From CALMKX01 sp036274895 (GTDB taxonomy: Bacteria > Acidobacteriota > Thermoanaerobaculia > Multivoradales > SZUA-115), in the NCBI GenBank assembly GCA_036274895.1, contig DASUEU010000067.1, positions 1 through 64,000 on the forward strand: a DNA stretch of 64,000 nucleotides. The letters run 5' to 3'. The notes under the pieces were generated by a model. It searched no databases and was not told the origin of the DNA. It saw nothing but the letters and a program-made list of their open reading frames with translations. This document shows positions 13,283 to 22,901 of the stretch, one piece after another. Every line of letters starts with the position of its first letter. Positions within the stretch are counted from its first letter, which is position 1. Made by a program: the position numbers and the translations under genes.

Positions 13283-16200
13283 TCACCTCGGTGCCACCGC
13301 GCTCGGCCTCTCCACGCCTCCGCCCCAGCGCGCGAACAGCACCGGCACCAGGACGAGGTTCAAGAAGGTAGAGGTGAGCAGCCCGCCCAGGATGACCTCG
13401 GCCATGGGGCTCTGGATCTCGTTGCCGGGGCGATCACCGGCGAGGATCAGGGGGATGAGGGCGAGGCCGGCGGTGAGGGCGGTCATCAGCACCGGAGCCA
13501 GCCGCTCGCGCGAGCCGCGGCGCACGGCCTCGTCCAAGGCAAGCCCCTCCTCCCGCATCAGGTGCTGGTAGTGGGAGACCAGGAGCACGCCGTTTCTCGT
13601 CGCAATGCCGAAGAGGGTGATGAAGCCCACCAAAGAGGCCACCGACAGCACCCCTCCGCCGAGGGCCACGGCGAAGACTCCGCCCACCAGGGCCAGGGGC
13701 AGGTTCACCAGCACGATCAGGGCGTGGCGATGGCGGCGGAAGGCGGCAAACAGCAGCCCGTACATGCCGAGCAGGGCGAAGCCCGAGAGCGCCGTTAGCC
13801 GGGCGAGGCTACGCGCCGCCTCCTCGAACTGCCCGCCGTAGGCGATGCGGTAGCCGGTGGGCAGGGCGAGGCCGGCGTCGACGGCTTGGCGCACCCGCTC
13901 GACCGTGCCGGTCAGGTCTGCGCCGCTGACGTTGGCGGTGACCACCGCCACCCGCTCGGCGTTCTCTCTGCGCACCAGCCCCGGGCCGAGGTCGAAACGG
14001 GGCTCGGCCACGTCCCCCAGGCGAACGGTGCGCCCTGCAGGTGTGGGCACCGGCAGGCCGGCGAGATCCTCTCGGGAGGCGCGCAGTCGCTCCGGCAGCC
14101 GCACCACCACCTGGGAGACCAGGCCCCCTTCGACGATCTCCCCCGCCGCCGTGCCCTGGAACAGGGCCTCCACCGTGCGCGAGAGGGCGGCCGGCGTGAG
14201 GCCATGTTGGGGCAAGGCTCGGCGGTCGAAGTCGATCGCCAGCTGCGGCACGCTCGCCTGCTCCTGGTTCGAGACATCGACGATGCCGGGAACCTCGCCG
14301 AGCATTGCCTGCACCCTCCCGGCGAGGCTGCGCAGCACGGCGAGGTCGGGCCCGAAGACCTTGACCGCGAGGTTGGTCTTGCTGCCCGAGATCATGTGGT
14401 CGATGCGATGGCTGATCGGCTGGCCGAAGGTGACCTGGGCTCCGGGCAGGGTCGCCACGGCGCGCCTCATCTCGGCGAGCAGCTCCTCCTTGGGCCGGCC
14501 CGCGCGCAGCACCACCTCCATCTCCGAGGCGTTGACACCCTGGACGTGCTCGTCGCGCTCGGCACGGCCGGTGCGCCGGCTGGTCGAGACCACCTCGGGG
14601 AAAGCGAGCAGGGCCTCCTCCACCTGGCGGCCGATGGCGTCACTCTCGGCCAGGGGGATCCCCGGCGGGCTCACCACCGAGACGGTCAAGGCTCCTTCGT
14701 TGAAGGGGGGCAGGAAGGCGCGGCCCTGGAAGAGCCCCACGCCGAGGGCCAGGGCAGAGAGCGAGACGGTGGGGGCGATCACCCACCAGCGGTGACCGAG
14801 GACCCACTCGAGGGTCGGCCGATAGGCGCGATGGAAGGCTCGAAGCAGCCAGGGCTCGCCGCGCTCGAGCAGCCCCGAGCGGGGCAGCAGGAGCAGGCAG
14901 AGCACCGGCGTGACGGTGAGGGACACCACCAGCGAGGCCCCCAGGGCCGCCACGTAGGCGACGCCCAGGGGACGGAGGAGTCGCCCCTCGAGACCGGGCA
15001 GGACGAACAGGGGCAGGAAGACCAGCACGATGATGAGGGTGGCGAAGAGGATCGCGCCACGCACCTCGGAAGAGGCGCGGAAGACCACCTCGAAGGCCGA
15101 CCGGCGCTCGCCCTCCGGCCGCGCTCGGTCTTCGCGCAGCCGCCGGAAAGCGTTCTCGACGTCGATGATGGCGTCGTCCACCAGGGCGCCGATGGCGATG
15201 GTCAAGCCGCCGAGGGTCATGGTGTCGAGGCCGAAGCCGAGGAGGGAGATCACCAGGACGCCGGCGACCAGGGAGAGGGGGATGGCGAGGGCCGAGATCA
15301 GGGTGGTGCGCATGTTGCCGAGGAAGAGAAACAGCACCAGCACCACCAGCACGGCGCCATCGCGAAGGGCCGTGGCCACGTTGGCGAGGGCCACCTCGAT
15401 GAAGTCCGCCTGGCGGAAGTTCTCGGTCTCGACCGTCACCCCGGGCGGCAGCGAGCGGGCGAGGCCGGCCAGGGTGCGGTCGATGTCCCGGGTCAGGGCC
15501 AGGGTGTTGGCGTCGGGCTGCTTCTGCACCGAGAGGATCACCGCCGGCCGGGCCTTGTACGAGGCGGTGCCGCGGCGAGGCTCCGGGCCGACGCGCACGG
15601 TGGCCACGTCGCCCACGGTCAGCGGCACCCCCCCGACCAGGGAGAGCACCGTCGCCGCCAGGTCCGCCGGTCCGCGGGCGCGCCCCAGGGCCCGCACCTG
15701 ATACTCCTGGCCACCCTCGACGTAAAAGCCCGCGGCGGCGTTGCGGCTGGCCTCGCCGAGAGCCGAGGTCAGGTCGTCGACGGTGAGCCCGTGCTGGGCG
15801 AGGGCGAGCGGGTCCGCCTCGACCTGGATCTCCGGTACCTCGCCACCGATCGGCACCACCTGCGAGATGCCGGGAAGCGACAGCAACGCCCGCCGCACCA
15901 CGGTCTCGGCCACCCGGCGCAGCTCGATCGCTGACAGGGACTCCGAGGTCAAGGCGAGGAAAGTGATCTCGCCCATCACCGAGCTGATCGGCCCGAGCTG
16001 GGGCGGATCCACCCCGGCCGGCAGCCGCGCCGCCGGCAAGCGCTCGGCGACCACCTGGCGGGCGCGGTAGACGTCCTCACCCCAGTCGAGCTCCACCCAC
16101 AGGACCGAGATCCCCGCGGCCGAGACCGAGCGCACCCGCCGGATCCCGGGAGCACCGTTGAGTACCGACTCCAAGGGGAAGGTCACCGTCAGCTCCACCT

Positions 16201-16378
16201 CCTCGGGCGCCAGCCCGCTCGCCTCGGTAACCACGGTGACGGTGGGGGCACTCACGTCGGGGAAGACGTCGAGGGGCAGCTGTGAGACGTAGAGGGAGCC
16301 TGCCACCAGCAGCAGCCCGGCGGCGAGCAGCACCGGGCCACGATGCGTCAGGGAGAAGCGGATCAGGGTGTTGAGCAT
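13283..16378 (-). CDS. CusA/CzcA-type heavy-metal RND efflux pump
   Basis: A 1,031-residue inner-membrane RND pump that drives metal ions out across both membranes using the proton gradient. Twelve membrane spans and two large periplasmic loops fit the family length. The TM4 proton-relay segment reads AIGALVDDAIIDVENAFRRL, with Asp and Glu in HME-type positions. Motifs such as LRDGAVLVVLVLFLFLGNMRTTLI and FGIATRNGVLLVSHYQHL are typical. The metal cannot be read off: the classical CzcA DFG..VDGA and the CusA methionine set are not clearly present. It is the last gene of a three-gene operon, 9 bp after the adaptor gene. Its stop codon abuts an integrase remnant. Confidence 0.9.
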   Translation of the reverse strand: MLNTLIRFSLTHRGPVLLAAGLLLVAGSLYVSQLPLDVFPDVSAPTVTVVTEASGLAPEEVELTVTFPLESVLNGAPGIRRVRSVSAAGISVLWVELDWGEDVYRARQVVAERLPAARLPAGVDPPQLGPISSVMGEITFLALTSESLSAIELRRVAETVVRRALLSLPGISQVVPIGGEVPEIQVEADPLALAQHGLTVDDLTSALGEASRNAAAGFYVEGGQEYQVRALGRARGPADLAATVLSLVGGVPLTVGDVATVRVGPEPRRGTASYKARPAVILSVQKQPDANTLALTRDIDRTLAGLARSLPPGVTVETENFRQADFIEVALANVATALRDGAVLVVLVLFLFLGNMRTTLISALAIPLSLVAGVLVISLLGFGLDTMTLGGLTIAIGALVDDAIIDVENAFRRLREDRARPEGERRSAFEVVFRASSEVRGAILFATLIIVLVFLPLFVLPGLEGRLLRPLGVAYVAALGASLVVSLTVTPVLCLLLLPRSGLLERGEPWLLRAFHRAYRPTLEWVLGHRWWVIAPTVSLSALALGVGLFQGRAFLPPFNEGALTVSVVSPPGIPLAESDAIGRQVEEALLAFPEVVSTSRRTGRAERDEHVQGVNASEMEVVLRAGRPKEELLAEMRRAVATLPGAQVTFGQPISHRIDHMISGSKTNLAVKVFGPDLAVLRSLAGRVQAMLGEVPGIVDVSNQEQASVPQLAIDFDRRALPQHGLTPAALSRTVEALFQGTAAGEIVEGGLVSQVVVRLPERLRASREDLAGLPVPTPAGRTVRLGDVAEPRFDLGPGLVRRENAERVAVVTANVSGADLTGTVERVRQAVDAGLALPTGYRIAYGGQFEEAARSLARLTALSGFALLGMYGLLFAAFRRHRHALIVLVNLPLALVGGVFAVALGGGVLSVASLVGFITLFGIATRNGVLLVSHYQHLMREEGLALDEAVRRGSRERLAPVLMTALTAGLALIPLILAGDRPGNEIQSPMAEVILGGLLTSTFLNLVLVPVLFARWGGGVERPSAVAPR

Positions 16379-16387
16379 GGCGGCCTC

Positions 16388-17947
16388 CTAATGGACGTGA
16401 CCTTCGACCGAGCCGGAGCCGAGCAGAAAGGCCCGGCGCAGGGCGCTGCCACCCACCGTCACCACGCGCTCACCGGCCGCCACTCCGGAGACCAGCACTT
16501 CAAGCCCCTGACGGGCCTCGACCCGCACCTCGCGCCGCTCGAAGCTCTCGCCCCCGAGCTGGACGTAGACCACCGGCACCCCGCTGTCGTCGACCAGGGC
16601 CGAGGCGGGAAGGACGATCCCGCTCCGCTCGCGGGAAAGCAGCACCTCGACCTCCAGTCGGCTGCCCAGACGCAGCAGGTCGACGTCGCGCTCGACGGCG
16701 AGGATCACCGTCACCGTGCCGGTGCCAGCCGCGACCTCGGGAGCGCGGGAGACGAGGCGCAGGGCCTCGGCCGGGACCAGCAGCGGCTCCTCCTCGGCCC
16801 AGCGCCGCACCAAGAGCCCTCGCGGCGGCTCGTCGAGAGCCGCGGCTTGGGCGGGCAACAGGGCCAGCTCGAGCCACACCGGCGAGGTCCGCACCACCCG
16901 CCCCAGCGCCGTGCCCGCGGCCACGAACTGCCCCGGCGAGGCGGCGACCTCGGCCACCCGTCCGGCAATGGGCGAGCGCAGGCGGAAGCTCTCCGGTCCG
17001 CCTCCCGAGCCCCGGGCCGCCTCGAGCGCCAGAAGCTCCCGCCGGGTGGCGTCCCGCCTCGCCACGAGCCCCACCACCCGCGCCCGGGCCTCTTCGACCT
17101 CCCGGGGGCTCGCCGCCTCCAGGGCCAGCAGCTCCTCGAGCCGCGCCCGCCGGGCCTCCGCCGGTGTCAGCTCGGCCTCGAGCTCGGCGATCTCGGCCTC
17201 GAGCTGGGCCCGGCTGCGATCCGGGGTGACCCGTGGCGCCAGGGCGAAGAGGGTCGCCCCGGCCGCGACCTCGAGCCCTGGATGGGGCCAGGGCCGCGCC
17301 TCGAGCACGCCGTCCGCCGGGGCGGTCAGGGTCACCTCCCCACCCGCTGCCGCCCGCACCCGGGCCGGAGCCCGGAGAGCTTCCTGGAGGCTCCCGTCCG
17401 CCGCCCAGGCAGTGGCGAAGGCGGTGCGCCACTGCTGCTCCTTGAGGAAACCGAGCGGCTCGCCGATCGTGGCGGCTTGCCCGGGCGCACCCGGCGGCCC
17501 CTCGACCAGCCCGCCGGGGTCGCCCGCGCTTCCCACCCGCACCCGGCCGGCGGCGATCTCCTCGCGAGCCTTGGCGTTCTCGACGCGGAAGGCCAGGTCG
17601 AAGGTGCCCTCCCGTGTCGGGCGGAAGACCACCCGGAAGATCCCGGCTCGCAGGGGCTCGGAGGCGAGGAAGGTCTCCTGCGTCCCGTCCGCTGCGCGCA
17701 GGATGCCGGTGACCGAGCCTTCGTTCAGAGCCGAGAAGTCCGGCAGATGGGTGAAGTGCGCGTGGGACCGTGCCTCACGACCGGCGACCAGGGCCTCGGT
17801 CTCGGCGAAAAGCTCGTAGTGCTCGCTCCAGGCGGTGACCGCCCAAGGCTCTCCTTCCTCGGCCGGCTGAGCCTGGGGCTCGGTCCCGCGGCAGGCAAAG
17901 AGGAAGGGCAGCAGCAGGCAGGGCAGCAGGTCTCGGGCACGGCTCAT
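16388..17947 (-). CDS. RND efflux periplasmic adaptor (CusB/CzcB-like lipoprotein)
   Basis: A 519-residue membrane-fusion protein linking the pump to the outer-membrane channel. It begins with a lipoprotein signal (LLPCLLLPFLFACRG). An N-terminal domain of about 110 residues follows (WSEHYELFAETEALVAGREARSHAHFTHL..DF), the metal-sensing-like domain found in CzcB-type adaptors. Next come the barrel-sandwich/lipoyl half (LTAPADGVLEARPWPHPGLEVAAGATL), a coiled-coil hairpin (about residues 265-325, LEAEIAELEAELTPAEARRARLEELLALEA) and the second lipoyl half (IRSPIAGRV-type LRSPIAGRVAEVAASPGQFVAAGT). The start ATG at 17947 overlaps the stop of the upstream channel gene (ATGA). The C-terminus ends in HVH. 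Confidence 0.88.
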   Translation of the reverse strand: MSRARDLLPCLLLPFLFACRGTEPQAQPAEEGEPWAVTAWSEHYELFAETEALVAGREARSHAHFTHLPDFSALNEGSVTGILRAADGTQETFLASEPLRAGIFRVVFRPTREGTFDLAFRVENAKAREEIAAGRVRVGSAGDPGGLVEGPPGAPGQAATIGEPLGFLKEQQWRTAFATAWAADGSLQEALRAPARVRAAAGGEVTLTAPADGVLEARPWPHPGLEVAAGATLFALAPRVTPDRSRAQLEAEIAELEAELTPAEARRARLEELLALEAASPREVEEARARVVGLVARRDATRRELLALEAARGSGGGPESFRLRSPIAGRVAEVAASPGQFVAAGTALGRVVRTSPVWLELALLPAQAAALDEPPRGLLVRRWAEEEPLLVPAEALRLVSRAPEVAAGTGTVTVILAVERDVDLLRLGSRLEVEVLLSRERSGIVLPASALVDDSGVPVVYVQLGGESFERREVRVEARQGLEVLVSGVAAGERVVTVGGSALRRAFLLGSGSVEGHVH

Positions 17948-19146
17948 GGCAGGTCTCCAGGAAGGGGCCGCCCGGCGGCGGCTTCGAGGTCGCGGTGGGC
18001 GGCCCAGGCGGATTCCCTGAGGTCGAGGGCGGTCTCGCGGGCGGCGAGAGCGCCACGCAAGGCATCGAGCAAGTCGGTGAGGTCGGCTTCGCCGGCCCGG
18101 TAGGCGGCCGTGGCGCCGGCGAGCAGGGCTTCGACCTCCGCGGCGGCCTCCTCGGCCTGACGGGCCGCATCGTGCAAGTGCTCGCGGGCCTCCCAGGCAC
18201 CGCTCAGCTCGGCCTCCGCGGCTCGGCGGGCCAAGTCCAGGCGGGCACGCGCGGCAGCCACGCGAGCCTCGGCCTCGCGCCGGTCGGCCTGGCGACGGTC
18301 GCCGACGGGCAGGCTCCAAGCGAGGGAGAGGACGGCACCCGAGGACTCCTCCGGCCCCTCCTCGATGCGCTTCCATCCGAGCCCCAGCTCGGGTGCCTCG
18401 AGCACCTGTCGGCTCCGGCCGAGCAATGCCTCGGCGCGGGCCACCTCGTGCTCCGCGACGGCGAGGTCGGCCCGACCGCTCGGCTCCGGCCTCGAGCCCA
18501 GGGCCGGAAGGAGCCCGAGAGCCACAGGCCGCGCGTCCTCCCCGAGGCCCGGCCACCACGCGGCGACGCGCGCCCGGGCCGTGGCGACGGCCGCGGCGAT
18601 CTGAGCCCCCTGAGCCTTCAGCTGGGCCTCCTCGAGCGCCAGCCGGCGGGCCGCGAGGCCGGCCACCTCACCGGCCCGGGCGCGGGCGCGGGTCTGCTCG
18701 AGGAGGGGGCCGAGGATCGCGAGCTGGCCGGCCAGCAGCTCCCCCTGCTCGACGCGGAAGGCCCAGTCCGCCCAGGCGGAGCGCAACTGCTGGCGCAGCC
18801 GGAAGCGCGCCAGCTCCGAGCGGCGATCAGCCGCCAGGAGGCCCTCGGCCGCGGCCTCCCGCGCGAGGGCTCTCCCTCGCGGAGGAGCCCAGGTCAGGGC
18901 CAGGGTGGTCTCCCGAAGGTCCCTCCCCGGCTCCTCCACGTTGAGCACGAGCCGCGGGTTCGGCCAGAGCGAGGTGCGCAGGCCCTCGGCCGCGGCGACC
19001 TCGCGCTCCTCGGTGAGAACAATGGCCAGGGCCGCGTGGGCTTCCACCCTGGCCAGAAACTCCTCTTCGGTGAAGCGTGGCGCCTCCTCAGCTGCTGCTC
19101 CTCGCAGGCAGAGCAAGGCGAGCAAAGACAGGATCCCGATCCGCAT
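17944..19146 (-). CDS. TolC/CusC-type outer-membrane efflux channel
   Basis: A 400-residue outer-membrane factor with a signal peptide (ILSLLALLCLRGAAA). It shows the two internally repeated long-helix halves of the TolC family: LWPNPRLVLNVEEPG in the first and WSLPVGDRRQADRREAEARVAAARARLDLARRAAEAEL in the second. Alanine-, arginine- and glutamate-rich helices are typical of CzcC-like proteins. ATG at 19146 is chosen because GAGGGAG precedes it; an upstream in-frame extension of 16 codons lacks a ribosome site and a signal sequence. It is the first gene of the pump operon and overlaps the adaptor gene by 4 bp. Confidence 0.85.
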   Translation of the reverse strand: MRIGILSLLALLCLRGAAAEEAPRFTEEEFLARVEAHAALAIVLTEEREVAAAEGLRTSLWPNPRLVLNVEEPGRDLRETTLALTWAPPRGRALAREAAAEGLLAADRRSELARFRLRQQLRSAWADWAFRVEQGELLAGQLAILGPLLEQTRARARAGEVAGLAARRLALEEAQLKAQGAQIAAAVATARARVAAWWPGLGEDARPVALGLLPALGSRPEPSGRADLAVAEHEVARAEALLGRSRQVLEAPELGLGWKRIEEGPEESSGAVLSLAWSLPVGDRRQADRREAEARVAAARARLDLARRAAEAELSGAWEAREHLHDAARQAEEAAAEVEALLAGATAAYRAGEADLTDLLDALRGALAARETALDLRESAWAAHRDLEAAAGRPLPGDLP

Positions 19147-19245
19147 GACCGCTCCCTCCGAGCCGGAAAAGGCACACCGGTCGGCGCCGCCCACGAAGGC
19201 GATCGCCAGGACCGCTCGAACGACGCGAGCCGCTGGGGTAGGGGA

Positions 19246-19683
19246 TCAGATCAGGAGAGTGCAGAGACGATGGAGCAAAGGCGGGCCAGCGCTCGCCGGG
19301 TCGGGCGGGGCGAGAAAGCGGAGCGGCGACGAGGCCAAAGCGAGCGCCGGTGGCTCCGGGGCCGCGGCCATCGCGGGGGCCGCCGCGCGCTCCCGCGGCT
19401 CGTGTCGCCGCGCAGGCACGGGCAGCAGCTCGTGGTCGTGATCAGCGGCGGCCGGCTCTTCCCCGTGGGAGTGCCCGTGCACCACGATCTCGGAGAGAGC
19501 CTCGCACGCCGGAGCCGGATGCCCCGGCTCCCCGGCATGCTGCCCGTGGGAGTGAGGCTCGAGCACATGAGCGGCGAGCAGTGAGGTCGGGGCCGCTGCC
19601 AGAACCAGCAGCAGGGCCATCGCGATCGGTCGGCGGGCGAGCACGGGGCGGATTGTGCGGGAGGGCCTGCCGGGAGTCAACAC
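19246..19683 (-). CDS. Exported histidine-rich protein upstream of the metal-efflux operon
   Basis: The protein has a hydrophobic signal segment (MALLLVLAAAPTSLLA) and a His-rich stretch just after the predicted cleavage site (AAHVLEPHSHGQHAGEPGH, then VVHGHSHG and DHDHELLPV). The rest is Ala/Pro-rich. Such clusters bind Zn, Ni, Cu or Co. Its place 99 bp ahead of the channel-adaptor-pump operon, in the same direction, suggests a periplasmic metal buffer or sensor for that system. The start is uncertain: GTG at 19683, GTG at 19644 or ATG at 19620 are all in frame and none has a strong ribosome site. The decayed RHS gene ends just upstream. Confidence 0.65.
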   Translation of the reverse strand: MLTPGRPSRTIRPVLARRPIAMALLLVLAAAPTSLLAAHVLEPHSHGQHAGEPGHPAPACEALSEIVVHGHSHGEEPAAADHDHELLPVPARRHEPRERAAAPAMAAAPEPPALALASSPLRFLAPPDPASAGPPLLHRLCTLLI

Positions 19684-19779
19684 GCTGCGTATCCCCCGCC
19701 TGCTGAACCTCGCTCATCCTCTGGGCCATCAGGCCCCGTGCGCGCTCGAAGACCCCAGGCCCAGGGGCCAGGCCCGTCG

Positions 19780-22310
19780 GGTCGATTCGATCGTTAGGTC
19801 CTTGAACTACGCAGCCATACAGGCTGGTGTCTCCTGCGGCGAAACCCGGCGGATCCTTCGCGGTCCATCGCCCGACCGCCGGGTCGTAGGCTCTCGCCCC
19901 AAACCGCACCAGCCCCGTCTGCGGGTCGTACAGCCCTCCCGCGAAGCCGAGGAGCTGGAACCCGGGGTTCGTCTCGAGCGTGATGCGGCCTAAGGCATCG
20001 TAGTCGATGCGCTGGACGACCTGGCAGGTGGCGCTATCGATCACCAGGCTTGACAGGCATGAGGACAGGGCGGGCGCGAGACTTCGACAAGATGGCCACC
20101 ACGGTGCCCGTGCCATCCAGCACGGCGACCGGCGAGACCTCGCGTAGAGGTAGCCTTTGACGAGGTTGCCGTTGACCTTCTTGCCGATGCGGCGTTCGGC
20201 AGCGTCTGTGACGTAGTCGATGCTGGTGCCGTCGGGGAGATCGACACCCAAGAGAGCGCCGTTGACGTCGTACTGGTAGGCGATGGTCTGGCCGTTCTGA
20301 CTCTTGGTGAGCAGCTCGCCGTTGGCGGTGTAGGTGAAGGTGTAGTCCCCGGCGGTCAACAGCCGGTCCTTCGCGTCATACGAGGCCGTGTCCGTGCCCC
20401 AGCCGTTGGTCCAGGTGGTGCGGTTGCCGTTGGGGTCGTAGCTGTAGCTCTCGACCACGGCTCCGCCTCGGCGCACCTCGATCAAGCGGCCTTCTGTGTC
20501 ATAGGCGTAGTCCCAGAGGACGTTTTCCGCACCCGGCGTCTCCGTCCGGCTGGTGATGCGACCGAGGTTGTCTCGGGTGAGGTCGTAGCCCAGCAGGACG
20601 CTGCCTTGGAAGGTGGACTCGTAGGTCGAGAGCTCGCCCAGGCTGGTGAAGGTCACCTCGTTAGTGACGCCGAGCAGCTCTGAGGTGGTGGGCAGGCCGG
20701 TGGCTGCGGAGTAGGCGAGGGTGAGGTCTCCGGCCTGGGTGAGGGCGCCGTCAGCGTTGAAGGCATAGGCGATTGGGTTAGCGCCGTTGATCTTCCTTTC
20801 GGTCGGCTCGAAGTAGCTGTTGTAGGTCCAGGTGATGGAGCCGGTCTCCTCGCCGGCCCAGGTGATGCCGGTGGGCAGGCCGCCGTCGTAGGTGAAGCGC
20901 AAGCTGCCCAGCGAGGGATCCGTGATCGAAGACACCCAGCCGGAGGTCGGGTGGTAGCTGTAGAGGTACTGGCCCCGGGGCGTGGTGACGGTCGAGAGCC
21001 GGCCGGTCTGGGTGTCGTAGGCGTAGTCGATCGTCACGCCGCCCGGCCTCGCCACTTGAGTGACCTGGTGGTCGAGGTTGTAGGTGAGGGTCGTGGACTC
21101 CGGACCCAGGCCCACGTCCGGCGGGTCAGTGGTCTTGGGGCGATCCACCTCGTCCCAGCTGAAGCCGAACTCGGGCCGGCTGGGCGGCGTCAGGCCGACC
21201 AGGTTGCCGTTCGCGTCGTAGCGGAAGCTCACCACCCTCCCACCCGGAAGCGTCTGGCTGGTGGTGCGGCCGGCCGCGTCGTACGTGTAGGTCACCGTGC
21301 GCCCGGCCGGGTCGGTCACCGAGGCGAGGTAGCTGGCGGGGCTGTAGGTTTAGCTGGTGGTCCGTCCGCCTTGGGTGACCTGGGAGATCCTCCCGTCGAG
21401 GTCGTAGTGGTAGCTCACCGGGTCCACGCCGGGGGCTTGGGCGCCCACCAGCCGGCCGATCTCGTCCTTGACCGAGCGGCTCTGCCGGCCGAGCGGCGAG
21501 GTGACCACCAGCTCGCGGGTGTAGAAGTCGTAGTCACTCGATGTGGTGCGTTCGCTAACGGTCACTACGTCGTGCAGCTTGAAGTTGCGAAAGTCCTCCG
21601 GCCCGTAGCCGAGCACGTTGCCGGGCTTCCTCACCATCGCGCGCGAGGAGGTGAGGGTCGAGGTCAGGCCTCCGGGCGTGGTCGTGGTGGCCGGGGAGGC
21701 GATGGACGCGAGCGCCCCAGCCGTGGGTCCGGGGCAGTGGTGAGGGTCACCGCCGTGCCGTCCGGGTAGGAGGTGGTGCGGGAGCCGTCCGGGTTCTGCT
21801 GTGCCACGCTGGCGAGCCCATCCGGGCCGATCACCGTGGTGCGCACCCCGCCCTCGATCAGCTGCTCGGTGCGGTGCAGGGTCTCCCGGCCCATCGCGGT
21901 GGACTTGGTGACCTCGTGGACCGCGGTCACCCCGGACCCCGGCTCCGGCTCGCTGCGGGAGAGGGCGGTGAAGCCTCCCAAGGCGTCCTCGTCCTTGATC
22001 AATCGCCCCGCCCCGTCCCGAGTGAAGGTGGAGCTGTGGCTGCGGGCGTCCTCCATGCTGGTCATCAGGCCGTCGGTGGTGTAGGTGAAGGCCACGGCGT
22101 TGCCGAGCGGATCGGCCACCTCGTCTAGGTAGCCCGAAGCGCCGATCGTCACCTCGGTGACCTGGCTGAAGGGGGCCACGATGCGATCCACCTGGCCCGT
22201 GCCGTCCCGCACCAGCTGCGTCACGTGGCCGAAGACGTCGGTCACCGAGACCAGCCGGAAGGCTGAGTCGTAGCCCAGGTGAAGAGGGTCCGGAGGTTGG
22301 CGGCGCTCTG
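19780..22310 (-). pseudogene. Decayed second RHS/YD-repeat gene lacking its toxin end
   Basis: This region is a degraded, shorter duplicate of the YD shell of the giant RHS gene (compare about 26270-23750). Reading leftwards, homology begins at GYDSAFRLVSVTDVFGHVT (about 22260). It shifts frame around 21710-21760, meets an in-frame TAA at 21350-21352 just before the equivalent of VTDPAGRT, and shifts again near 20145 (after KGYLYA) and 20040. The RHS core signature (NPGFQLLGFAGG, LYDPQTGLVRFGARAYDP, GRWTAKDP) and terminal RIDPTGL are still visible near 19790-19960. After that the sequence diverges from the intact gene and no toxin domain is recognisable. The upstream end is cut at a transposase fragment. 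Confidence 0.85.
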
Positions 22311-22319
22311 GGTCTCAGC

Positions 22320-22619
22320 ATTCGCTACCAGCGCACCGCTCCCTTCTTGCCATGGCAGAACGGACGGATCGAGCGGCTGTTCGGGGCCTTGAAGCCGCCG
22401 TGGCGAGCCTTCTTCGCTCAGGAACCGACCGACGATGGTGCCCTGGACGAACATCTCCGCCTCTTCCGTGCCAGGTACAACCACGTACGGCCTCACTACA
22501 GCCTGGGCGGCCTCACGCCGGCTGAGGCCTGGAGCGGGAAGGAGTCGACCCGGCAGCGGAAGCCGCTCTACTTCGAAGCTTGGAAGGGGCTGTTGACTGG
22601 GTTCTGCTTCCCGGATTGA
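22320..22619 (+). pseudogene. C-terminal fragment of a DDE transposase
   Basis: About 95 codons remain, from QRTAPFLPWQNGRIERLFGALK (holding the third catalytic acidic residue) through RYNHVRPHYSLGGLTPAEAW to a WKGLLTGF tail. The first two catalytic Asp residues and the DNA-binding domain are missing, so it cannot be active. The 5' break coincides with the point where the neighbouring RHS pseudogene stops matching its paralogue, so insertion and deletion here truncated both. Confidence 0.8.
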
Positions 22620-22901
22620 CCGGCGAGAGCGGCCTAGCGGCTGTCCGTGGGACTTGGGCGTCGAGGTGTGGCTCGAGAGGCTGAGCAGTGCCGGACGAAG
22701 AGGGGATCGCCGTCCGGCGCTCAGGAATCGACAGCAACCAGCGTTGAACTGGGCCGCAACAGCCCCGAGAATCGAAGATTTCGGCCCCAGATCCGCCCGG
22801 GCGGGCTTGCGGACAGTGCGGACAGGACACCCCGGAGCGTCGGCGGACAGTGCGGAGAGGGCAAGCCGCATCGGCGCAATATCGCATACGGCGGCAAACA
22901 T
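22620..22901. other. Non-coding gap between transposase fragment and immunity gene
   Basis: I see no gene here. It begins with what may be the end of the transposon remnant. It also holds two imperfect direct copies of GCGGACAGTGCGGA near 22815-22860 in a stretch of GC-rich sequence with short repeats. No promoter or RNA gene is recognisable. Confidence 0.4.
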
